A DNA stretch of 64,000 bases from Iris pallida (lineage: Eukaryota > Streptophyta > Magnoliopsida > Asparagales > Iridaceae). Below, piece by piece: positions 12,424 to 22,401 of this stretch (position 1 is the first letter of the stretch; each line of letters opens with the position of its first letter). The DNA lies in assembly GCA_029216955.1 (NCBI GenBank), contig JANAVB010023996.1:14374706-14438705 (forward strand). The letters are read 5' to 3'. The position numbers and the translations under genes were made by a program. A model generated the notes under the pieces. It had not been told where the DNA came from, made no database searches, and saw only the letters and a program-made list of their open reading frames with translations.

Positions 12424-13416
12424 CTATTACTGGCCTACCATGATGGCCGACGTTGTCAAGTATGCAAAGAAGTGTCATGCTTGTCAGCTGCACGCCGACT
12501 TCATCCACAGACCGTCAGAGCCTCTACACCCAACGGTTACTTCTTGGCCATTCGAAGCCTGGGGCATGGATATAGTGGGGCCTATCACTCCTCCTTCGTC
12601 AAGGGGACACTGCTTTATCCTGGCAATCACCGACTATTTCTCTAAATAGGCGAAAGCAGTACCTCTCACAGAGGTGAAAAGCTCAAAAGTGATCAGCTTT
12701 ATCAAGCATCATGTCATCTACCATTTTGGATTACCTCGAAGAATTATCAACGATAATGGCCCGCAATTTATCAGCCATGAGTTCAGTAGGTTCTACGATA
12801 GAACCGTATTCAGAACGTGGCATCAACCGCTTACAATCCGGCAGCGAACGGATTGGCTGAACCTTTTAATAAGACCATCATCAAGCTACTCAAAAAGGTC
12901 GTGTTATCCAACAAGTGCGACTGGGACGAGAAGCTCGGCGAATGCCTTTGGGCCTATCGTACAATAGTACGGACCCCGACGGGAAATACACCATTCTCCC
13001 TGGTTTACGGGAGCAAAGCAGTGCTACCTCTGGAGATTCAAATACCCTTCCTACTGGTGGCGATCACAACTCAGTTGATGGAAGAGAACAATCAACGTCG
13101 TCTACAAGAGTTAGAAGCGCTGGACGAAAAATATCTCTTGGCTCAATAGTGCATCAAACTTTATCAAGCCTGCATATCACAGGCTTTCAACAAAAGGGTC
13201 CGACATAGGACTTTTCAAGTGGGCGACCTGGTTCTGGCAGTCAGGAGACCGATGGTGATGACTCACAAAACACCGAGAAAATTCGAACCCAAATGGGAAG
13301 GACCCTTCATCATAGAGACGGTATACTCAAACGGTGCTTATCGTCTCTCTCAAGCTAATTGGGACTTGTTCATGATGCCCATCAATGATAAGTTCCTAAA
13401 AAACTACTATTCTTGA
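12424..13416 (+). pseudogene. Element B integrase, C-terminal two-thirds
   Basis: Opens in the zinc-binding region (CHACQLHAD, the CxxC half) and continues through WGMDIVGPITPPSSRGH, INDNGPQFISH and NGLAEPFNKTI, that is, all three DDE catalytic positions, then FQVGDLVLAVRRP of the C-terminal domain and a stop TGA at 13414 to 13416. Damage: TAG at 12647 (tryptophan in D), a frameshift near 12800, TAG at 13147. The zinc-finger histidines are missing because A was inserted just upstream. Confidence 0.87.
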
Positions 13417-13925
13417 CCTCTGTCGAAAATGTACTGCATCTCCCCAGAGAGAGGACTGGTGGACTTGACCAAACCAAGTTCATACCCCTTCTTTGATAAA
13501 TCATATGCTTCTGGAACCCAACCGTTTTGTTGTATTCTATCCCCAGTAGGGGGACAACCACGTCCACATTACCTCTAAGTTGCCTCTCTATACCTTATCA
13601 AGCAGGATCATGCACCGTGTAAGATCATGCTTAAGGCAATATTTACCATGTCCACATCACCTCTGAGTAAACATTCCGTACAAATAATCCCTATGTTGTT
13701 GCACTATAGAACATCCACGTCCATATTACCTCTGAGCTGTTCTATAACACCAACCGAGTCCACTCCTACCACGTCCATATTACCTCTGAGTATGAAAACT
13801 CCACCATTTTAGCCAATATTTACCATGTCCACATTACCTCTGAGTAAATATGTTGGCTCTCTCTCTCAACTTATCATCCGTACCTAAAACCAAGGTACGC
13901 CAGGGGTGATAAGTCCACAAAATTT
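13417..13925 (+). repeat. Element B post-integrase repeats with hairpin
   Basis: Holds several copies of the CATTACCTCTGAGT-type unit (near 13570, 13660, 13730, 13790 and 13840), spaced 50 to 90 bp, each after a (CA)CGTCC or CATGTCC word. The block ends with the family hairpin at 13870 to 13913. The 60-bp GGTACC-type array found in A, C and D is not recognisable here. Non-coding. Confidence 0.75.
13870..13913 (+). other. Conserved 3' hairpin, element B copy
   Basis: CTTATCA pairs with TGATAAG (outer stem) and GTACCT with AGGTAC (inner stem), with a 7-nt loop and a bulge on the 3' side. Relative to the C copy two stem pairs are changed on both sides (T-A to C-G in the outer stem, C-G to T-A at the inner tip). 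This supports an RNA structure. Confidence 0.6.
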
Positions 13926-13961
13926 TAGTTCGTCACAAGAAATGAATAAAGTAAGAGTTTC

Positions 13962-14814
13962 TTTATTTCTTCATCTAATAAAGATTACATCAGCATGGAA
14001 TGGAACAAAAGCAAAAGCTACATCTCAGAAAGGGAACAAAGATCATAGGTACTAAAAAGGAAAATTGACTTTGGCCTCTGCAAAGACCACAAGTCAGACG
14101 ATGAACCCCTACAGCCAGGGATCGTAGTTACGTCGAGGCATGTACCACTCCCTCAGCTATTTTGCATATGAAGGCTCGAATTGGTTGAGGTCCTCTTCAA
14201 AGACATGAGTGTCAGGACTCCCGGTACTGCTACCTTCCGGTGCCAGTTCCTCCTTAATGATGGCCTCGACTTTCGAAATTACTTCCTCGTCAATGGTCGC
14301 CGGTTCATCATTGATTTCAACTTTGGGAGTCACATCCTCCTTAATGTACACGGCTCTTGCTTGATAAAGGAAGCGGTGTCTTCTTCTTTACAGAGGCCTC
14401 TGTCTTCGGCGTGGAACCTGCAAACAGGACCAAAGAGAGAAGTCGGCACGTACCAAAGGTGCATTAGCAACCTGACGCAACATTGGGGTCGAAACCCATG
14501 CGCACAGATCAGATTCTAGCTTCGGCATATCATTAGTCCATGCGCGTCAGCTAAAAGGGTTTTGGCGCATTATCAGGACAAAATTCCATGCACGCCAGCC
14601 AAATACATCGACATGAGGCAACTCATCTGCAGTCGAGTCACCCCAACACCACTGCAACAAAACCAAGACAAGAGAATACCCCCGAACACCTTCGAGCAAA
14701 CGTCAGCATGGATCGCCATGACGACGGGGCTTCCTCCTCGTCGACCTCCAAGGGTTCCTTTCCTCGGCCCCTTCCTCGACCAGCAGCACCGCCTCAGAGA
14801 GGCTTGGGAGCCAT
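13962..14814 (-). pseudogene. Antisense gene remnant in element B 3' region
   Basis: Minus-strand ATG at 14812 to 14814 opens with MAPK, as the antisense gene of C does, and lies about 90 nt after a TATA-like CTATGAATAG (14902 to 14911). A TGA ends the first frame six codons on. Beyond it the same frame is arginine/glycine-rich and then acidic. A possible splice acceptor near 14425 leads to an acidic frame ending TAG at 14157 (EDVTPKVEINDEPATIDEEV, and so on). A poly(A) signal AATAAA sits at 13962 to 13967. No plant-mobile-domain text remains. Gene structure is inferred. Confidence 0.5.
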
Positions 14815-15218
14815 ATCTCTAACGAAGAAGAAGAAGAAAAGAGCTCTGAGGAAGAAGAAAGCTTTGGCAGAAAGTAGAAGACTCTCTCTCCTCACAGCCG
14901 CCTATTCATAGGCTTGGCCTCGCGTGTAAACCGATGAGGCGTGACATCAGCAATCAGTCGCATCGGGTCTCGTAAAATCGACGGCTACTTATTTCAAAAG
15001 ATCATCATTAATCTTTCCTGAGATCGAGGCGTTATCTCTTCTTGTGAACAGCATACACCCCAACAGCATGCACTCCTACTGCATGTGCCCTTATAGGGCA
15101 TGTGTTCAGAAGTCATACGCTCAGAGGAGGATATGCGCCCAAGATAGCTACATCATGCTTCTTGTTCAAAGTATTCCAAAAACTTGGCAAAAAGTTTTGG
15201 AAACTTTGAAGGGGGTCT
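14815..15218 (+). other. Element B 3' non-coding region and polypurine tract
   Basis: Contains the antisense TATA-like box (14902 to 14911) and CATGCG(C)/CATGTGCCC words, and ends in the polypurine tract TTTGAAGGGGGTCT (to 15218) directly before the LTR start TGTAGAAGC. The tract is almost identical in B, C and D and would prime plus-strand DNA synthesis. No gene seen. Confidence 0.7.
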
Positions 15219-17301
15219 TGTAGAAGCATAAAATTTCCGACCATAGTCCCTATGCGCCACAAATTTTTATGTGTCCCACACAGATATGCGCCAGAACAGA
15301 CAAGAGTACTCGGCGCAGCAGAACACAAACAAAGAGTATAAGACATCAAGACACTAAGCTTTTATTTTATATGAAAGTCTATTACATGTCTAATCTCTTT
15401 ACAAAGGAAAATTCTTTTACAAATAGAAAAAAAGATCCTAGAACTGCAGCCAGGCACAGCAACTGCCATGTGCCCTATGCTAGGCGCAACACTCTGATGT
15501 CTCATCCAGGCGCATTGTCTCGTCATTATGGCACAGGCACATCAGAGCCAATCAGCCCTTGTCTAGCATAAGGAGGAGCTCTCCTAGCCGGACAAAGATC
15601 GCGGCACTACGTCCCATTCTTCGGACGCAACAGGCACACTCGGCAACCTACGACTCTTCCAGCATAAAAAAAATTGGAGCACGACCTCCCCGATCTTTGG
15701 ATGCAACAGGCACCTTCAGCCTGTGTCGAGATATGACGATCCTGATATTTGGAGACAACAGGCACTTTCATAGGCTTGTACGAAAATAGGGCCGATGGTG
15801 AAAGAACTAACTCGGCACATCTTCACCTTCGGGAAGAGCTCGTCATCAAGGCTTCTATAAAAATTGAGTTCAGCAGTTTGCCAAGGTGGAGCTCCGGCCA
15901 AGTTCATCTTCATATCGAAATAAAGAATGAAAGCAAAGCTTTCCTTCATGCGGCTATTTATAAGCACGGGCAGCCTACACCCGAGTGCCAAATGGCAACG
16001 TTCCAAATTCCATGCAATGAATTTGCATTAATAGCAAAGGCATCTGTCTCCTCATATTCGGCTAAGTCAAGGCAACCAATAATGCCTCGAAGAATTCAAC
16101 AGGCTGGCCAAAGAGGATGCGACACATTGGCAGATGTGTCATCGATATCATACGCTCCCCATGGATGCACCCATTAGGCCATATAGCCATACGCCCAGAT
16201 TGGCACTAACCAATACAACCCTCTCCATCAAGCATTTAATGCTGAATGACAAAGGCGGCAACGCATTCCAAGAGCCGTCCAATCAGTAACCCTGTGTAGA
16301 AAACGAAGCGTCGCTCATGTCAGCACCATCATTACACCTTGGGTCGGCAATAACTGCCACGTGGTCGATCGATCATTCGTATGCACCTCGTGGCCATACG
16401 CCCAGAAGACGTCATGCACCCCAGTGGTCATATGCCCCCTTAGCTCACTTCTGATCTGAAGCAACAGAAGACTAAGCTCTACATCGCCTCAAAACCCATG
16501 CGCCTGGACTTGCTCATGACTCCTAAAAGTCATGAGACCAAGTCGCCTTCCCCACGCTTGATCCTAGGCGCGCCCTGATGTGAAGCTCTGCATGCGCCTC
16601 AAAAGCCATACGCCCAGACTTTTCTATGATGACTAAAATCATAGGACTAAGTCGCCCCATAAGCCCGATCCTAGGCGTACCCGACAGATCACTCTCCTCC
16701 AAAACGGAGATATTTGAGCCACAGGCATACGCCATGCCTCCTTTGACTCAGTTCTATTCAGAGAATGGGTGCTAACCACCCAAGATCTCAGCAACAACCA
16801 AATTTCAGTAACTTCTACATGTCAGCTCCTCCGCAGCCCGACGAAGCTGTTCGAGCAGATTCTACTACAACTCGGGGTGCATCTCTATGCACCCCCGTCA
16901 GCATCAGCCACATAGCGTTCCCACATCCAGGCACATCCGACATATGAGCGCATGAGTAGCCAGCCTGCTACCTATAAATAGAAGGATCACTCCTTCAAGA
17001 CGGAGACACACACAGACAGAGAGAGAGAGATATATACAGACGGACTGTTATATCCACATACAGAAGCCAGAAAAGACACTCAATGTCCACTTTTCCTTGT
17101 AACATTCTGGCATCCAGAGCAACCCAGACCTTCAGAGAGTTCAAGATCATCGTCAGATCGTCAATGGAGTCAACGTATTACCATTCGCTCCATCGACACA
17201 GTGCCGAGATAAAACAAAAGTGTACTCCTAGGATTACATCTAAGTCCTACACCTCTGTTCTATTTGTAATTAAAAACACCAAAGAGTTTTAATGGCAAAC
17301 A
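15219..17301 (+). repeat. LTR of element B, 2083 bp
   Basis: Starts TGTAGAAGCAT and ends ATGGCAAACA, the termini of the A, C and D LTRs, but is about 850 bp longer and largely unalignable by eye between the ends. TATA box CTATAAATAG at 16972 to 16981, then an AGAC/AGAG-rich leader as in the other LTRs. Carries many CATGCGCC and CATACGCCC words where the others have CATGCGGC. It is the 3' LTR of B; whether it is also the 5' LTR of a deleted E is open. Confidence 0.82.
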
Positions 17302-18205
17302 ATAGGCAGAAGCAAAAGAAGGTTCACTTTGACAAGCCGCTCAGAAAAGACTCGACAGTAGGGCCTATCAAACCCTACAACTTTGACATACTGGCGTAGC
17401 TAGCCAATACCCCGGCTAGATTGTCACTCTTCGAGATCCTCCATCTCTCCAAAGAGACCTGGGATGCGTTTAGCGAAGCCTTGCAGAACGTCGAGTCATT
17501 CCTCACTCCGGTGCGACCAACAAAGGAAGACCCTGCAGTCTACCCACATTATCATAGCATGGTTGAAGTGATCCCCAGTATCATATTCATCCAACAAGAT
17601 ATACTACTAAAGAATAACCGGCACAATAGGCCTCTGTACTATACAGGGTATATCGGTGCCATTAAAATCGATCGTATCTACATCGACCCGGGCTCTCTCT
17701 CAATATCATCCTAAGGAGTTTGCTCCAAACTCAAGGGATTCTGATGCATCGGCTAACTGCATCAAACACAACAATTAGTGACTTTAACGCAGGAAAGAGC
17801 GAGCCTCTGGACAAAATTTGCTTGAAGTGCCAAATCGGCGATCTCCACACCGAAGTAACTTGCAATATCATCGACGCTGACATAAATTATAATATGTTGT
17901 TGGGACAACCATGGATCCATGAGTACATGATCGTTACTTCCACCCTCCATCAGTGCATGAAGTACGTGGCCAGCGACGGGACTATCAAGACCGAGTTCGC
18001 TGACATCGACCCATTTCGGGGACTTGAAGCCTACTGTACGGATGCTGATCTTTATAAGTCAGTCCCGTGGGACGATTGGGGCAATGATGCTGATGATGAG
18101 GCGAAGACGGCCTCAGGAAGCGCAGTGGTTGTCGAAGAACCTCTAGAGGTTCGACTGAAGGGAAGATGCTCCAAGGTGTCTACGCCTCTCGTCGTCAAGC
18201 TCTGA
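17302..18205 (+). pseudogene. Element E gag C-terminus and aspartic protease, broken
   Basis: The gag tail (KKVHFDKPLRKD, PYNFDILA then TAG at 17398) leads into SLFEILHLSKETWDAFSEAL and the protease active-site block DPGS near 17686. A frame change near 17710 continues as 17720 to 18205 with KICLKCQIGDLHTEVTCNI, the conserved YNMLLGQPWIHEYM and a tail rich in acidic residues. Role as in the other copies: polyprotein cleavage. Inactive because of the stop and frame change. Confidence 0.8.
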
Positions 18206-19080
18206 GACAGAGCACCACCTTTGTCCTCAGTAACGTCATATCATGGCCAGGAACCTATGCGCATAAGGCTACCTTAGGGGTTCCCAAGGCCGACCATGAA
18301 GGCGCAGGAGCCTCATATCGCCACCCCTTTGGTGATCAAACTAAAAGGGAAGCGTCCTCCTCCTCCTCCCTCGACAGCCCTAGTCCTGACCGATGAGGAG
18401 CTAGGAGACTACATTTGTGCCAACACGGAAGCACACCCTTTTGATGATGTAATCCCCCGGGATAAAATCTTTCATTTTATTAATAAAAAGTTGTCTTCGA
18501 ATTACTCTTGTGCATATTAGAACACTAGATACTTCCTAGACAACTCTCTATGCAAGCTGCAAACGCAAGTGACAACCGCCAACCATGCGAGCCAAGTTAT
18601 TCCCTCCCGGGGCGCCTACTTCTTTGTTCCAGCAAGGAAGAAAGAAGAGGAACCCATCATCTTTGGTCGAGTAGAGCATCATCAACGACTAGTTTCTGAA
18701 GATCCAGAATCCGACAACGGTAAGATGTAGCTCTACCGCTATGCTACTCAGTCCAAACACCTCATACAGAAGATGGGTTACGACCTGAACAACAACAAAG
18801 GGCTCAACTATGGTAAAGGCCGGCACCTTCCCTTACGAATTTGAGTTTTAAAGGGAAAGGCCCAAAACTATTACCAGTACACCCATCGGAGGTTGGGTTA
18901 TATTACGCCCACTTCCACTTCAGAAGGCTCGGAGATAGAAGTCATGATGCACTCACACTCTTCTGACTCCTCAACCTGGGACTCCGATACTAACACCGGC
19001 CAGGTCTTCAAAAGGATACTGTCAGCTAATATGGCCTCTACAAGCCCTCCAGTCGATGACGAAGACCAGGCGGTCTAGTA
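18206..19080 (+). pseudogene. Element E protease-RT linker with G-patch-like segment
   Basis: Decayed linker. 18296 to 18520 encodes LTDEELGDYICANTE and FHFINKKLSSNY. 18760 to 18840 encodes KMGYDLNNNKGLNYGKGR, which resembles the glycine-rich G-patch found between protease and RT in many Tat-type plant elements. 18893 to 19078 is serine-rich. At least three stops. The G-patch match is by eye. Confidence 0.55.
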
Positions 19081-21060
19081 CTTCGAAGAGGAACCTTGGG
19101 CTCAATGTCTGGGGTCTCAATGGGAATGGCAATTTGAGCAGCACGAGCCTCCCACATAAGATGAAGTCATCCAGATCAAATTGGGAACCGAGGCATACTC
19201 TAAGCCCATCTTTATCAGCATGAGTCTGACAGAAGAAGACAAGCAATCTCTAATATAGCTTATCCGAGAATACATCGACGTCTTCGTTTGAAGCTACGAG
19301 GATATGATGGGTCTAGACCCGCAGGTTGCCATGCATCACCTCAACATCTTGTCCGACGTAAAGCCCGTTAAGCAACAACAGCATCGATTTCACCCAAACA
19401 TCATGGATGTTATCGAGGAAGAAGTCGACAAACTTATCGTGAGTGGCTTCATCCATGAAAAGCAACATCCAGATTGGGTGGTAAACTTCGTCCCGGTCAC
19501 CAAGAAGAACGGAAAGACACAAATTTGCATAGACTTCAGGGATCTCAATTCGGCTTATCCTAAGGACAAATTTTCCCTCCCGATTACTGATGTGATGATT
19601 GACAACACTTGTGGCTTCGAGCGTATGTCCTTCATGAATGGTTTCTCCGGCTACAACCAGATCAAGATGCACCCAGAAGACGAGAAGCATACAGCATTTC
19701 GGACTCCAAAAGGGGTGTACTGTTACACGGTAATGCCCTTTGGATTGAAGAACTCAGAAGCAACATACCAGAGGGCTATGAGCACGATATTCCACAAGCA
19801 TCTTCGAAAGACGGTGGAGTGTTATGTCGATATTTCCGTTAAGAGCAAGGATAAGTCCAACCACTTGGATGACCTACGGACAGTGTTCGATCTAATGTGA
19901 ATGCATCAACTGAAGATGAATCTGACCAAGTCCTTCCTAGGCATTTCCAGCGGCAAGTTCTTGGGCTTCATCATCACAGCAAAGGGGATTCACATCGATC
20001 CAGAGAAGACTAAGGCAATTCTGGACATGGCTCCTCCAAGAAATCTCCGAGAGCTTCGAAGATTTCAAGGATGCTTGGCGTATATCAGAAGATTCATAGC
20101 GTATCTTTTCGGTAAATGTCAACCCTTCACCAAGTTAATGAAGAAAGGGGTCTCCTCTGTATAGATCGAAGAATGCCATCACGCGTTCGATGACATCAAA
20201 AAGTACCTCACCAGTCCTCCCGTACTAGTAGCACCAGTCGTGGGAAATCCCTTTTCTGCTATACGTCCGAGCTATGGACCATTCTCTTGGTGCCTTACTA
20301 GCCCAAAAGAACAGTGAAGGCCACGAGCAGGCGATATACTATCTCAGCCGCAGCATGATTGGAGCCGAACATCGGTATAATCCTATTGAAAAAGAGTGCC
20401 TCGCCTTTCTTTTGCCATCCAGAAGACGCGACACTATGTGACCAGACAGACAATCTATGTCGTGTCCAGGATCAATCCCCTCAGAGTCCTCATGACCAAG
20501 CCAGGGGCATTAAACTCACGATTAGCCACGTGGGCAATCCTTTTGATTCCTTATGATATGGTGTTCATCCCACAGAAGGCAGTCAAAGGCCAAGTGCTAG
20601 CAGATTTCTTGGCAACGCATCCTGTGCCAGAGACATCAAGACTCTACGAAGAGATCTTCGACGAAGTTCTGGAGTCCAATAGAGTCTTAGACAACTCGGT
20701 TTGGTACATGTTCTTTGATGGAGCCTCGAGAACGGGACCAAAGGGTGATATCGTCGTAGGGGTCGAAATCGTCCTCATCACTCCTGACGGCCTGGTTATC
20801 AATCATGCATATTCCCTCATGGAGTCGTGCACCAACAATGTTGCGGAGTATAACACTCTCATCATTGGGCTCCAACTCGCTAAACAGCTGGGGGTTGACT
20901 ATATCGAGTCCTATGGAGACTCAAAATTAATCATCAACCAAGTTCGAGGGCAGTACGAGGTTCAACATGAAGACCTTATCCCCTACCACCAGGAGGCAAT
21001 CGATATCATCTCCACCTTCACAGGGTTCTTTATAGAACATGTGTCATGCCTATAAAACTT
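19081..21060 (+). pseudogene. Element E reverse transcriptase, RNase H and second RNase H, broken
   Basis: RT at about 19304 to 20164 carries FMNGFSGYNQIKMHPEDEKH and FGLKNSEATYQRAM, but the catalytic box is YVD followed directly by ISV (19823 to 19831): one aspartate codon is missing. Stops at 19898 (TGA for CGA) and 20162. Gypsy RNase H about 20165 to 20560 has a frame change near 20255. The second RNase H is open in 20396 to 21055 with FFDGASRTGPKGD, NNVAEYNTLIIGLQLAKQLG and YGDSKLIINQVRG, all catalytic acidic residues present, ending at TAA 21053. Confidence 0.87.
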
Positions 21061-21176
21061 GGAGGCTGACGCACTAGTTGGTCTTACTGCTTCGTTGGCT
21101 GCCCTGTTGGGTCCCAATACACTGTTACGGTGATGGAACGAGAGCTAGTCTGTCCAAAGAACGCTCTGAACATATG

Positions 21177-22401
21177 TGTAGAAGCATGGAAAAGAATAAA
21201 GAAAGGCCTATACGGCTCCGACAGAAAGATTCCCATGCGGCTCAGGATCCCCATGCGACTCAGAAGTCCATGCGGCTCAGGAGTACATACGGCTCAAGGG
21301 TCCATACGGCTCGGATAGTTCAATGTGGCCCAGAAAGAAGCCACGTGGCCTTCAACAGTTCTTCTCTACATTTTGCTGCATTTAATGCCCTGACGGCTGC
21401 TCTGACAAATGACAGCTACGACAGCTCTGACATAAAGACATAATAATGACGCTGACATGATGGCGTATTCCTAGGAAAGAGGAGAAAATCTTCTTACAGC
21501 TGGCAAGATCCACCAAGTCCCGAGGTCACTTTATGCGGCTGCTGCATTTATGCGGCCGCCCACTTCATGCGGCTGTATCCTACATGCGGCTGCCCATCTG
21601 CACGCTGCTGCCTATCCCTATGTAGCTACCCATCCCCATGCGGCTGCCCATCCTCATGCTGTTGCCCATCCATATGCGGCTTTATGCTTCATGCGGCTGA
21701 GAGGACCACCTATATGCGGCTCTGCCAGGACGGTCCAGTTGAGACACATGGCGCTCTTTGCGATAATTGAGACACGTGGCAGTCTTATCTTCCCTGAAAT
21801 TATGGGTGCTAACAAATCCTAACAAAATCAGATTTGTTGCAATCGTCATAATTGTCCAGATCAAATTAAATCAAGCAGATTGGACAAATGGCAGGCTATC
21901 ACAAATCATGAATATTTATGGCAATCAATATTTATTACCCATAGAGATTTGATGCAATCACATTAATTGCTCAAATTTACTATATTCAAGATGAACGGTC
22001 CAGATTGATAACTCTTAAGCCGTCGACTTTTCAAAAGGGGTAATCATTGTAAACCCTAATGATCACCCCCACTCCTATAAATAGCAAGGTGCTATTCCCT
22101 TACAAAAAAAGGAGGACAGAGACAGACGCATACAGAGAGAGATACGCAGAGGAGCACATACAGAGAGAAAAAGGAGAGCATTTTTTCGTCAGAGCCAAGG
22201 CTATGTCCGATCGTCCAAGGAGTAAGGCAGAGCTGCCGTCGCTTTCCCGAGCCTTTATCGTCACCCTCCAGAATCAAAAATAAACAATTGAACTTAGGTT
22301 TTCGTCCCTAGGCTTTCTTTGTACGAGCGAGTTTGTATTGTGAGTCTAAGTTCAGTCCTCCTATATAAATTGTTCTGTACTTTTCCAATCAATGGCAAAC
22401 A
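21177..22401 (+). repeat. 5' LTR of element C, 1225 bp
   Basis: TGTAGAAGCATGG to ATGGCAAACA. CATGCGGC words at about 21234 to 21318 and 21533 to 21722. TATA box TATAAATAG at 22076 to 22084, followed by an AGAGAGA-rich leader; AATAAA near 22280. It interrupts E after base 21176. Confidence 0.9.

Larger units (their letters stand above)
12424..17301 (+). mobile_element. Element B: divergent Tat-clade copy, left part displaced by A
   Basis: Begins in mid integrase where A interrupts it. Then come the integrase stop (13416), a 3' region with the family hairpin and antisense gene remnant, a polypurine tract (15206 to 15218) and an LTR (15219 to 17301). Protein and LTR are clearly more distant from A, C and D than those are from each other, so B is a separate subfamily, probably the same one as E. 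Its gag and RT would lie left of the window. Confidence 0.8.
17302..21176 (+). mobile_element. Element E: Tat-clade fragment, gag end to integrase start
   Basis: Starts abruptly in the gag C-terminus at the LTR end of B, without primer-binding site or gag N-terminus, and stops at the N-terminal edge of integrase where C is inserted. The five bases before C are ATATG, the expected duplication, with its partner beyond 64000. It resembles B in its divergence from A, C and D. Either B inserted into E, or E is the internally deleted downstream unit of a tandem sharing one LTR. Confidence 0.75.

Noticed and set aside
19304..21060. Reverse transcriptase as an integrated plant pararetrovirus
   Set aside because: LTRs, primer-binding site, DDE integrase and gypsy domain order are present; movement and coat protein genes of caulimovirids are absent.
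21530..21725. CRISPR-like impression from regularly spaced short repeats
   Set aside because: Repeats are 8 to 12 bp with irregular spacers, inside a plant LTR, and no cas genes occur.
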